Assembly (NCBI RefSeq): GCF_947494755.1
Contig: NZ_CANLVZ010000016.1
Coordinates: 25,801 to 89,800 of the forward strand
Direction of reading: 5' to 3'
DNA from: an uncultured Tateyamaria sp.
GTDB taxonomy: Bacteria > Pseudomonadota > Alphaproteobacteria > Rhodobacterales > Rhodobacteraceae
Length of the DNA stretch: 64,000 bases
Part shown: piece after piece, positions 8,249-16,884 of the stretch
Numbering within the stretch: the first letter of the stretch is position 1
How the letters are laid out: the number at the start of each line of letters is the position of its first letter
Made by a program: the position numbers and the translations under genes
The notes under the pieces: model-generated
Told to the model about the DNA's origin: nothing
The model's database searches: none
The model's input: only the letters and a program-made list of their open reading frames with translations

Positions 8249-10363
8249 ACGGGTCAACTCCAGAAAGGCGACATCCGCCGCCCCCTGCCCGTCCGTGGCC
8301 AACTCGCGGGTCATGAGCGGCAGGATGTCGGCCGCCTGCGTCCCGTCACGCATCGCGCCCGCCCGCACCAGCGGACTGTCCGAGGCGGTCGCCACGATCA
8401 TGTAAATCCCCGGCGCCGCCGACCCAAGCCGGAAGGCAAAGCGGCGCTCGTCGCCGATGGCATCATCAAACTGACGCATCAGGGAAAACACCTGCCCGTT
8501 CGGGTCGACCAGCGCCAGCCAGTTCTCGCGCCCCGTGCTGCCATGCAGCGTGCCCAGCACACCATCGGACCGGGACAAGGTGTTGGCGGCCAGCGACAAC
8601 TCGACCCCTGCCCCACGCGTGCCCTGTAAACTGCGGGCAAAATCCAGCACCGCACATTGGGCGGGGGTCACACCACGGGGCACCACATCCGGGGTACTGC
8701 CAAAGGCGGCGCCAAAGGCTTCGCCAATCCCCTGCAACGGGGTCAGATCGGCGGCAAACCCCTCGATCAGACCGGCACTCTCTCCATGGGTGCGGCGCGC
8801 GGCATAGGCGCAGTCCTGCGGCACAGTCTCGGCCAGGAACGTCGCGCGACTGCCCGGAACACGGGTCAGCCCGGCCGTCACCGGATCGGTATCAGCACTG
8901 GCAACCTCTTCGCCGCCCGCAACCAAACCACCACCAAAATAATAAGCCGCCCCACCAGCGCCCGCCAAAGCAAGCAACAGAACGGCGAACATGGCACCAC
9001 GACCGCCCGACTTCTGGGGCGCAGCGGCGGCAGTGGCACTGCGCGACGTGCCCGCCTGCGTCGCGGTCGAACTGGCCGCAAAGGGCACGGCCTGCAAGCC
9101 AGGAACCGACCGGTCCTGCGTCGGGACCGCCGGGGGCAACGTGCCACGCGAGCGGGTGGTGGGACCACCATCCAAGGCACGCAGCTCGTCCATCACGGCA
9201 GCCATACCGGGCATCCGTTGAGCCGGATCAGGCTGCAACATCTCGTGGAGGATCGGCTGGAACTCCTCGGGGACCATACTGATGTCAGGCACCCCCATGC
9301 GCATCTGCACCGCCTCGGCAAAATTACCACCCATGTTGTAAGGCTTGCCCATCAACATCGCGATCATCAGCAACCCAAGGGAATAGACATCACTGGGGCC
9401 CTCAGCCTGGCCACCAAACGATCCCAACTGCTCGGGCGAGACATATTTCAACTTGCCCGCAAACTCGTTGCCAATGGTGACGTCCTTGACCGTGGACGAC
9501 CGGGAAATCCCAAAGTCGATCAACACGGCCTGACCGATATCACCGTCCTGCAACATCACGTTGTCGGGGGACAAATCGCGGTGGACCACACCGATATTGT
9601 GGGCGCGCTCAAGACCATCTGCCAGACGCATGGTCAGCTTGATGACATCCGCACGGGGCAAGGGGCCATTGTCTTTCAGAACATCCGACAGCTTGGTGCC
9701 CTGGATAAAGCCCATGACCAACGCGTGCAGATTCAGGTTCTGATCCGGGGGCACATAGGCGAAATAGCGGACAATCGCGTCGTGATGCAGCTGGCGCAGC
9801 ACGCGGGCCTCACGGCGGAACATATCCGCGACCTTGGTGTCCTCGGCCATCTCGGGCAGGATCACCTTGATGGCAACGGACTCGCCGGTGCCGATCTCGA
9901 CACCCCGGAACACGCGGCCCATGCCGCCCTGATCCAGACGCTCCTCGACGCGGTACATGTTGTTGATGACCAGCCCCGGCTCAAGCGTGTTGAGCGGGGT
10001 GGGCGCAGCCCCGGGCGGAGGGGGTACGACCGAGGCGGTATTGGTGTGAGTGACAGGGCCGGCACCAGCACCTTCGTCCTCACCGGTGGACACCATTTCG
10101 GTAGCCTTGTCATCGGGATCAAAGGGCTCAGAGGGCGGTTCCTGCACCGGCGCGGCGGTACGCCCGGGGCCCGGATCACGGACGACAACGGTGCGGTCGG
10201 ATTCCTCCGCGTCATCGGCAGGGACATCCTCGGGCATATCGGACGCATCAGCATCAGCATCCGCCTCCTCGGCGGCGGGCTGAGGCCGAAACAGAATTGT
10301 CTTGTCGTCGTCGTCGCCGTCCACCTCGGGGGTGTCGGGACGCGTTTTCTTGTCGTCGCTCAT
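8246..10363 (-). CDS. ppkA: PpkA-type serine/threonine kinase of the T6SS threonine phosphorylation pathway
   Basis: 705 residues. Residues 1-130 are acidic and disordered, with two acidic-[KR]-T-[IV] motifs (DDKTILF, Thr22; SDRTVVV, Thr58). The Hanks-type kinase domain spans about 137-395: glycine loop DQGGMGRVF (144-152), ATP lysine in VAIKV (166), HRDLSPDN (261-268), DFG (283-285) and APE-like VSPEQ (309-313). One membrane segment (456-476) puts the last ~225 residues in the periplasm. That domain resembles the C-terminus of the neighbouring TonB-like protein and looks DUF4384-like. In T6SS, PpkA phosphorylates TagH/Fha or TssL to promote assembly. Its start overlaps the upstream phosphatase gene by four bases. 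It is the only such kinase seen in the window. Confidence 0.92.
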   Translation of the reverse strand: MSDDKKTRPDTPEVDGDDDDKTILFRPQPAAEEADADADASDMPEDVPADDAEESDRTVVVRDPGPGRTAAPVQEPPSEPFDPDDKATEMVSTGEDEGAGAGPVTHTNTASVVPPPPGAAPTPLNTLEPGLVINNMYRVEERLDQGGMGRVFRGVEIGTGESVAIKVILPEMAEDTKVADMFRREARVLRQLHHDAIVRYFAYVPPDQNLNLHALVMGFIQGTKLSDVLKDNGPLPRADVIKLTMRLADGLERAHNIGVVHRDLSPDNVMLQDGDIGQAVLIDFGISRSSTVKDVTIGNEFAGKLKYVSPEQLGSFGGQAEGPSDVYSLGLLMIAMLMGKPYNMGGNFAEAVQMRMGVPDISMVPEEFQPILHEMLQPDPAQRMPGMAAVMDELRALDGGPTTRSRGTLPPAVPTQDRSVPGLQAVPFAASSTATQAGTSRSATAAAAPQKSGGRGAMFAVLLLALAGAGGAAYYFGGGLVAGGEEVASADTDPVTAGLTRVPGSRATFLAETVPQDCAYAARRTHGESAGLIEGFAADLTPLQGIGEAFGAAFGSTPDVVPRGVTPAQCAVLDFARSLQGTRGAGVELSLAANTLSRSDGVLGTLHGSTGRENWLALVDPNGQVFSLMRQFDDAIGDERRFAFRLGSAAPGIYMIVATASDSPLVRAGAMRDGTQAADILPLMTRELATDGQGAADVAFLELTR

Positions 10364-11175
10364 TGTAGTCCTCGAAACTCGGGATATTCACCCTCTACGG
10401 CCAACCCCGGCAAACTCAATCTATGACAGCGCACAATGACAACAGACACGTTGTCCTTCCCGCCCCGCGCAAGGGCGGTGCCCACCAAATGCGCGCACAT
10501 CCCGTCCAGCGGGAAATCTACGCCCTCATACAACACTTCCGCCAGTTCTGAATCTTCGAAATATTCCGTCAAACCATCCGAACACAAAAGGAACAGGTCC
10601 CCATCCTCAAGCGTTCCCTCGACCATGTCACATTCAGGCAGTTCCGTCACGCCAATGGCGCGCGTGATCACGTTTTTGCGGGGCCAGCTTTCGGCCTGCT
10701 CTGCCGTGATGGATCCGGCATCCAGCAAGGCTTGAACTTCGGTGTGATCCCGGGTCACACGGGTCAGTTTCTGGCCGCGCATGCGGTAGACGCGGCTGTC
10801 ACCGGACCAGATGCAGGCAAAGTGGTCCTGCTGAACGATCAGCGCCGCAACCGTGGCCCCGATGGTGCCCCGGCCCACTTCGGCGGCATGGGCCTGAATG
10901 GTGGCATTGGCGCGGGTGAGGCGATCCATGAACCGCGCGCGCAAATCCATCGCACCTGCGGGCACACCGATGGTTTCCATCTCAGCCACGATGGCCTGAC
11001 TGGCAAAATCACCTGCGGTATGGCCCCCCATGCCGTCAGCCACCAGCCACAGCCCCGACATGGGCTGCACAAGCAGGCTGTCCTCGTTCAGCTTGCGCAC
11101 CCGGCCGACATCCGTGCGGGCGCTGGTCTCGAACGACATCAGGCCCTCGGCAGGTGTCACCATATCATCGCTCAT
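10360..11175 (-). CDS. pppA: PP2C-family phosphatase PppA (copy 1)
   Basis: 271 residues with the metal-dependent PP2C signature: TDVGRVRKLNEDS (first aspartate/glutamate motif), VADGMGGH, WSGDSRVY and DNVSVVIV near the end, so the metal-binding aspartates are present. In T6SS loci PppA removes the phosphate that PpkA adds and switches secretion off. It lies between tagF and ppkA with four-base overlaps on both sides, which indicates one translationally coupled operon. A second PppA is encoded at 61892-62605, so this single-kinase locus has two phosphatases. Soluble cytoplasmic protein; no signal peptide. Confidence 0.92.
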   Translation of the reverse strand: MSDDMVTPAEGLMSFETSARTDVGRVRKLNEDSLLVQPMSGLWLVADGMGGHTAGDFASQAIVAEMETIGVPAGAMDLRARFMDRLTRANATIQAHAAEVGRGTIGATVAALIVQQDHFACIWSGDSRVYRMRGQKLTRVTRDHTEVQALLDAGSITAEQAESWPRKNVITRAIGVTELPECDMVEGTLEDGDLFLLCSDGLTEYFEDSELAEVLYEGVDFPLDGMCAHLVGTALARGGKDNVSVVIVRCHRLSLPGLAVEGEYPEFRGLQ

Positions 11176-11882
11176 CTGTGTCCACCCTCCTCAGCGTGGC
11201 CATCGTCGTCCTGTGCGGGCATGGTGTCGGTATCGACCTCCGCCATCAGCCAGCGCAAGGCGCGTGCATCCGGCAACCCGTTTGTCCCCATCCAGCCGGC
11301 ATCGCGTCCCGCCCCTGCCGGATACCACCAATGGCTCCGCCCCAATTGGGCACGGGCTGCGTCCGTGTCGCGTGCATCCCGCATCAGCCGCGACAAATCC
11401 CCATCTGCCCGCTGTCCCCATATCATCCCAGTGGGGCGCATTTGTGGCACTGTGCCATTGATCGGGGGCATGGCGATACCCTCAATTAACCCCTGCACCC
11501 CGCCTTGCGCGCAAGTGGTTGCATCTAGGTCGCGCAATGCACCTTCAAGAGCGACATAGAACCCCTCGTCATGGTCCGGGTGGATCGGGGGTAAGGTGTC
11601 ATAGCCCGCAACGCCGACAATCAACGGATAGCGCCGCCCGACCTTGTCCCACGAGGGCACCCAAATGCCCATCAGTGGCACCCCCAGCACATCCGCCCCG
11701 ATCCACACCCGCAAGGGCGGTGCAGTATCCCAGGCCGTCTCCCACCCCTCGCCCAGTTCGTCGCGCACGGCTGTCAGGCAGGGTTGCACCCACGCCTCAA
11801 GCTGTGTGAGCGCGGCAGGCTCCAGCCCCGCTGTCAGGAAGTCGCCAAAGGCCGGATGTTTGCCATAGATCACCGTGGTCAT
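11172..11882 (-). CDS. tagF: TagF, T6SS post-translational regulator (copy 1)
   Basis: 236 residues of the TagF/ImpM family. The N-terminus YGKHPAFGDFLTAGLEPA matches the family's 'G(K)xPxxGDF' start, and VGRRYPLIVGVAG is the second hallmark. TagF proteins repress T6SS assembly, in some species by binding the TagH/Fha protein. Its stop overlaps the pppA start by four bases, and tssM lies five bases upstream, as in the second block at 56237-62605. The C-terminal part (HWWYPAGAGRD) resembles other alphaproteobacterial members. Two paralogs in one window suggest that each membrane complex has its own regulator. Confidence 0.9.
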   Translation of the reverse strand: MTTVIYGKHPAFGDFLTAGLEPAALTQLEAWVQPCLTAVRDELGEGWETAWDTAPPLRVWIGADVLGVPLMGIWVPSWDKVGRRYPLIVGVAGYDTLPPIHPDHDEGFYVALEGALRDLDATTCAQGGVQGLIEGIAMPPINGTVPQMRPTGMIWGQRADGDLSRLMRDARDTDAARAQLGRSHWWYPAGAGRDAGWMGTNGLPDARALRWLMAEVDTDTMPAQDDDGHAEEGGHR

Positions 11883-11886
11883 GGGC

Positions 11887-14800
11887 CTATTCCAGCGTGT
11901 CCGGGCACGTGAAATCAGACCATATCGGCCCGACGAACGGCGGCGGCCCCGCCCCTTCCGGCGTGCTCAGCATCATGCGGAACGCATGGGGACCGACGGT
12001 ATGGGTGACGTCGGCGCCTGCCCCGCTGATTTGGACGTCGCTGCCCGTGCGCAGCGCTTCCACGATGGCCCAGGCACCGCCTTTCAACTCCAGCTCGGCG
12101 GCATTGGCCTCGCCCGCGTTGACAGTCCAGCGCATGCCTCGCAGGTCCGACGGCCATTGCACCGCAATCCCCGGCCCACCCGACACCAGCCGCTGCGCGC
12201 CATTGCCCAGATCAACGTCGATCGACACGACATCGGCACTCACCCCGCCTATGCGCAGGCTCAAAGTGGTGTCAGGCACCGCAGACCCATCGGGGAACAC
12301 GGCGCGGCGCAGCTGCGCCACCGCATCAAAGTCACGGCGGGCCATATCCGACATCGGCAGGGCGATATCCCCCTGCCCCGCATAGGTCGCCCAATAGCGA
12401 TCCACATGCCCGCCATACCCAAAGAAGGCGGCAAAATCGACAACCGGCAGCGGCGCCTCAATCGGGCCGCCAAAAGGATAGAACGGCGCAATGCGCGCAC
12501 GGCACACACCCGTCACATCCGCCCGCAAAGCCGCCTGCGCCGCGCCCAAGCCCACATCCGCCACCATCCGCCGGATGGGCGCGGGCATCGCCGTCGCACG
12601 CGCGGCCACAACGGGCCAGCGGGCCGGATCAGACGCCAACCCCGCCACATCACGCACCACAAGGTCCACAGGGCTCGCCCCACCCTGCTCCCGCACCGCC
12701 GCAAACCACGGGGCAAACGGTCGCTGTACCGCCTCCGCGCGCCGACGCAACTCACCTACACCCACATCTCCCCACAAATCCTGTATATTTTTCAATGCAC
12801 TAGAGTCCCCACCCGTCACAGGATCAGAATCCAACACCGCGCTCAACTGGGTCTGCACCGCCACCACGCGGGCCAACGACGGGGCGACAGATATCGCACT
12901 CGCGCCATCAATCCGGGCCAGCATCTCGGACCACACCGCCTCGAACCGCGCCGCATAAAGGGCATGGACATCCGCCACCAATGCCCCCCGCTCCGCAGCG
13001 GAGGCAGGGCCACGGGCCAACACCCACGCATCCGCCTCGACATAGGTTGGTGCAGCCACCAAAGCCTGCTGAAACGCGCTCCAATAGCCCTCAAAAGTGA
13101 ACAGACCCGGCACAACCAAGGTCGCCGGATCACGACCATCCACCAGCCGCACAGCGGACGGATCGGGCAACGCCTCCGCCAGGGACCAGGCCGACAACAC
13201 ACCCGCCTCAGCCTCAATCGCGGACATCACCTGCACAGACAAGGGCAGACCGGACAACTCCAACCGGGCGCGATCCACCAGCGCCTTGTTCGGCTTGATG
13301 GGCGGCGACACGCGATCATCCAACGCCAGCATCGCGGACAGATGGGCATTGATCGCACGGTACTCGGTATCCGAGCCGGACACGGCATATTCACGGCTCC
13401 ACGCCTCGGCAAAGAAACTCTGGATCGCCAGATCATCGTCCCGGCCATCCTGTTCCTTGGCGAGCAGGATATACACCTTGAGGGCACGATAAGCCGCCGC
13501 ATGATCCGCATTGATCAAGGCCTGGCCCAGACGACGCTCGGCCAGCAGCATCATGCGCGGACGCAAAAGGCGCTCAAGACTGTCGGAATAGGCATCCACC
13601 GCCGCCCCGCGCAAGGTGGCACGACGCGACAGACCCAACTGTTCAAACCGGCTTTGCGGGCGCGGATCGGCGTACCCCGCCGGGATGACACGAACGGCGG
13701 CCAAAGCGGGCAACAGCGGACGGGTGGCGGCATTCTCGACATAGCGGGCCGTCAACAACGGGGCCGCGCGGGTGGCATAGGCACTGGCCTGCGCATCAGC
13801 CTCGCGTACCAGCGACGCGTTCTTCCAGAAACTGTAGCCAAAGGCCGCCATCGCCACCACGCTGGCCGTGACAATCACGGTCTTGGCAAAGCCGCGAAAC
13901 AGGGTCCGGCGCAGCATCCGGGCGCGGTCATAGCCCACCCAATCCCGCTCGGCAAAAATCACTTTCTTGAGCAGATCATGCAGGAAATAGCTGCGGCCCC
14001 GCCCCGACATGAATGAGGGCTGCAAGCCCCCTGCCCCGGCGCGCGCACCAAGGACCTGATCAATCGGCGTGCCTTCCTGCGTGCCGGACGTGAAATAGAA
14101 CCCGCGCAGGATCGCCTTGTTGGCGCTGGCATTCTCGAACACGCCTTGCAAAAAGTCGGTTACTTTGGTCTCTAACAGCGCCATCTGAGCCGGAAATCCG
14201 AAGATGGCGATGCGGGTCGCGCTGTCCAATTCCTCGGCCATGCGGTCGGTCACTTCATCAGACAGACGACGCACAAGACGGGCATATTCGGCCGATGCCG
14301 TGCGCCACGTCTCATGCGCACGGTCGCGGGTCTGGAACGTGACACCCCAGACACTCCGGCGGCGCAACTCGTCAAAGGCGCCAAAATACTGGCGGAACCC
14401 GGCAATCATGTCGGCCTTGGTGAACATCACATAGACGGGCACATGGGTCCGCAGGGTGCTGTGAACCTCCGCAAGACGCGCCCGCACCGTGTCAGCATGA
14501 CCGCGCAGGGTCGCGTCGTCGGCTGTCAACAAATCCGCGCAGGACAAGGCCAGAATAACGCCATTGATGGGCTGATCCGGGCGCGCGGTTTTCAGATGCT
14601 CCAGAAAGGCGGCCCAACTGGCGCGATCAGCGATCGCATCACTGTCCTGCGTCGTGTAGCGACCCGCAGTATCCACAAGCACAGCGTCGCGCGCAAACCA
14701 GAAATCGCAGTTGCGCGTGCCACCAAACCCGGCCACAGCCCCCGGATCCGTGTCCGGAAAATCAAGGCCGGAATGGACCAACGCGGTGGTCTTGCCCGCT

Positions 14801-15156
14801 CCGGGCGGACCAATCAGAACATACCACGGCAAATCATAAAGTGCGGTCGCCCCACCCGCCTCTTTCAGCCTGGCCACAGCGCCTTGCATGCGTTCCGCCA
14901 GGATCGCACCATCGCCCGCTTGGGGGTCAACAAGACTACGCTCAAGGGCTTGGGCCGATTTGCGTCGCGCCCGATGGCGCAACAAGGCGACCAGCAACAG
15001 GCTCAGCAAAATCGCCCCAATCAGCGCCGCACGCACCTCGGGCAAGGCCAGCACATCATTGCCAAGCAGGGGTAACCCCACCCAGATCGACGCCGCCAGC
15101 GCCACCGCACCAACCAGATAGGTCAGAACAGCAAAAACCGCGCGCACCACTGTCAC
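11887..15156 (-). CDS. tssM: TssM/IcmF inner-membrane protein (copy 1)
   Basis: 1089 residues. Two N-terminal membrane segments (about 7-28 and 42-60) precede a cytoplasmic NTPase-like domain with Walker A GPPGAGKTT (116-124) and the IcmF hallmark FGGTRNCDFWFARDAVLVDTAGRY following it. A third membrane segment lies near residue 440, and the rest is the large periplasmic part that spans to the outer membrane. TssM forms the T6SS trans-envelope complex with TssL. The gene overlaps tssL by four bases. It is clearly diverged from the copy at 57637-61215 (1192 residues), so this is not a recent duplication. Confidence 0.93.
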   Translation of the reverse strand: MTVVRAVFAVLTYLVGAVALAASIWVGLPLLGNDVLALPEVRAALIGAILLSLLLVALLRHRARRKSAQALERSLVDPQAGDGAILAERMQGAVARLKEAGGATALYDLPWYVLIGPPGAGKTTALVHSGLDFPDTDPGAVAGFGGTRNCDFWFARDAVLVDTAGRYTTQDSDAIADRASWAAFLEHLKTARPDQPINGVILALSCADLLTADDATLRGHADTVRARLAEVHSTLRTHVPVYVMFTKADMIAGFRQYFGAFDELRRRSVWGVTFQTRDRAHETWRTASAEYARLVRRLSDEVTDRMAEELDSATRIAIFGFPAQMALLETKVTDFLQGVFENASANKAILRGFYFTSGTQEGTPIDQVLGARAGAGGLQPSFMSGRGRSYFLHDLLKKVIFAERDWVGYDRARMLRRTLFRGFAKTVIVTASVVAMAAFGYSFWKNASLVREADAQASAYATRAAPLLTARYVENAATRPLLPALAAVRVIPAGYADPRPQSRFEQLGLSRRATLRGAAVDAYSDSLERLLRPRMMLLAERRLGQALINADHAAAYRALKVYILLAKEQDGRDDDLAIQSFFAEAWSREYAVSGSDTEYRAINAHLSAMLALDDRVSPPIKPNKALVDRARLELSGLPLSVQVMSAIEAEAGVLSAWSLAEALPDPSAVRLVDGRDPATLVVPGLFTFEGYWSAFQQALVAAPTYVEADAWVLARGPASAAERGALVADVHALYAARFEAVWSEMLARIDGASAISVAPSLARVVAVQTQLSAVLDSDPVTGGDSSALKNIQDLWGDVGVGELRRRAEAVQRPFAPWFAAVREQGGASPVDLVVRDVAGLASDPARWPVVAARATAMPAPIRRMVADVGLGAAQAALRADVTGVCRARIAPFYPFGGPIEAPLPVVDFAAFFGYGGHVDRYWATYAGQGDIALPMSDMARRDFDAVAQLRRAVFPDGSAVPDTTLSLRIGGVSADVVSIDVDLGNGAQRLVSGGPGIAVQWPSDLRGMRWTVNAGEANAAELELKGGAWAIVEALRTGSDVQISGAGADVTHTVGPHAFRMMLSTPEGAGPPPFVGPIWSDFTCPDTLE

Positions 15157-16619
15157 AGCCGCTGTTCCTTGAGCAGCAGGATATCCACGCGCCGGTTGCG
15201 GGCCCGTGCCGCAGGCGTGTTGGCGCGATCCAGCGGTTTGGCCGCACCTGCCCCAACCACCGACAATCGCTCGGGCTCAGACAGATATTGGGCCAGCACA
15301 TCGCGCACGGTCGCCGCGCGCGCCTCTGACAATTCCTCGTTGGTTTTGTAACGCCCGCGCCCACTTAGCGGAATGTTATCGCTGTGACCTTCCACGATGA
15401 TGTCGCCGCGTTCCTGTTCCAACACTTCCGCGATCCGCACAATGATGGGGTTTTCGCTCGTCAGGTTCGCCGCACCTGCCCCGAATTGCAGCGCGGGACC
15501 AAGGCGGATGGCTACGAAATCGCCCTCTTCGGTGACCGTGGTCAGCCCGGCATCAATCTCGACCTGCAACCGGGCGCGCACGCGGTCCACCTGACCGGTC
15601 GGCGGGGCTTCGTACAAGACAATCGCGTTATCCGGTTCGGAGGCAGGCTCCGGCTCTACCTCGGGCGCGGGCTCGGCCGTCGGCATGGGGGCAATCTCGG
15701 GCACCGCGATACGCTCAATCGCAATCGGATCATTCGGGTCATGCAGCCCAAGGATCGTCGCTTGGGCCGCCTGCGCCTCCTGCGTCAGCGTCCATGCCAG
15801 CGCAACATAAAGCGACACAACCATGCCAGCCCCAACGCCCGCGATGATCCACAGCGGCATATCGGCATGACGGCGGCGTCCCAACAGCACCACAGGCGCA
15901 ACCGTGGATGACAGCGCGGGACGCGGGCGGGGCAGGGTGCTGCGCACGCGCTGATAGATGTCTTTCCTCAGGTTGACCAAGGCCACCATACCATCCGGTG
16001 CCTTGCGATATTGCCCCTCAAACCCAAGGGCCAGACAGGCCAGCATCAGCTCCAGAACCGCGCCGTGCCGCCCGGGATTGGCCGACAGTCGGTGCAATCT
16101 GGTGAAAAAACCGACGCCGGGATTGGGATCATCAAAGAACTTCACCGTCAGGCTGTTCTGCCGCCAAAAGCCCGGTTCGGTGCCCGGCAGGTTCTGGGCA
16201 ATGTCATCACACGTCGCGGCCAGCGCATAGCGGGCGTCCGCGATGTCCTGCACCCGCACGTTCATGGCCCGCGCATCCTGATCAAAGCGGACCAGCCGCC
16301 GTCTCAGGTGGGCGTGCAGGGGTTCTGACTGCATCTCCACCAGGCCCGTGCGCAGCAGGCCCAGCAATTCCAGCAGGTCAGCCGCTGCGGCCATGATCGC
16401 GTTTGACGCAAGGCCGGTGCGCCGCGTCTTGAGTTGCAGCATCTCGGCCAGCGGCACTTGACCCGCCTGAGAGACACCGGGATCGACCGGGCGACGTGCC
16501 AGAATCGTGCGCTCATCATCGTTTTGTGTATCGGACGTTAATCGAGCGCGCGGTTGTGGGGCAGTGGGTGTCGGCAGCGCCTGACCAAAGACGGTGCGAT
16601 CATCATCGTCGTCAGACAT
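15153..16619 (-). CDS. tssL: TssL/DotU with OmpA-type peptidoglycan-binding domain (copy 1)
   Basis: 488 residues. The disordered acidic N-terminus holds two acidic-R-T-[VI] motifs (DDRTVF, Thr9; DERTIL, Thr38), candidate PpkA sites for FHA binding. The DotU domain spans about 60-235 (TCDDIAQNLP, LALGFEGQYR). One membrane segment (256-278) is followed by a Pro/Glu linker and an OmpA-like domain (about 370-488) with VEGHSDNIPL and ARNRRVDILL, which should bind peptidoglycan. This makes it an 'evolved' TssL that can anchor the complex without TssJ or a separate TagL. It is the first gene of the minus-strand block tssL-tssM-tagF-pppA-ppkA. Confidence 0.93.
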   Translation of the reverse strand: MSDDDDDRTVFGQALPTPTAPQPRARLTSDTQNDDERTILARRPVDPGVSQAGQVPLAEMLQLKTRRTGLASNAIMAAAADLLELLGLLRTGLVEMQSEPLHAHLRRRLVRFDQDARAMNVRVQDIADARYALAATCDDIAQNLPGTEPGFWRQNSLTVKFFDDPNPGVGFFTRLHRLSANPGRHGAVLELMLACLALGFEGQYRKAPDGMVALVNLRKDIYQRVRSTLPRPRPALSSTVAPVVLLGRRRHADMPLWIIAGVGAGMVVSLYVALAWTLTQEAQAAQATILGLHDPNDPIAIERIAVPEIAPMPTAEPAPEVEPEPASEPDNAIVLYEAPPTGQVDRVRARLQVEIDAGLTTVTEEGDFVAIRLGPALQFGAGAANLTSENPIIVRIAEVLEQERGDIIVEGHSDNIPLSGRGRYKTNEELSEARAATVRDVLAQYLSEPERLSVVGAGAAKPLDRANTPAARARNRRVDILLLKEQRL

Positions 16620-16822
16620 GCGACCCGCCCCGCACCATCTGCCGCGCCACCCTGAAATCAGGTGAAATATGCAGACCCGTGATCATCTGTCTTTGCTCTC
16701 TTTTGTGGCTTTGACGTCACGTCCCGGTCGTTTTGGGACCCGCGCGACAGCCCTCTGCTGCTCATTGCGCGCACTGTGCGGCTTCGGTTTCGCTGCGTCA
16801 AGTTTTCGCCCATTTTGCAGGT

Positions 16823-16838
16823 GTTGACAGCTGTCAAC
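16823..16838. other. parS-like centromere site 1
   Basis: The 16-base perfect palindrome GTTGACAGCTGTCAAC fits the repABC parS consensus GTTNNNNGCNNNNAAC exactly. It lies downstream of repC, a known position for repABC partition sites, and is expected to bind the RepB protein encoded at 18286-19287. Confidence 0.85.
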
Positions 16839-16868
16839 TTCGGCATCCCATTTCACCCCGGTCGGCGA

Positions 16869-16884
16869 GTTGACAGCTGTCAAT
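16869..16884. other. parS-like centromere site 2, overlapping repC stop
   Basis: GTTGACAGCTGTCAAT matches site 1 in 15 of 16 bases, with only the last C changed to T. It overlaps the repC stop codon (16880-16882). The two sites are 46 bases apart, about 4.4 helical turns, and could be bound together by RepB. Confidence 0.8.

Noticed and set aside
11875..14016. Plus-strand ORF of 713 codons opposite tssM copy 1
   Set aside because: Arg/His/Gln-rich antisense artefact with no domain; the minus strand encodes an intact TssM.
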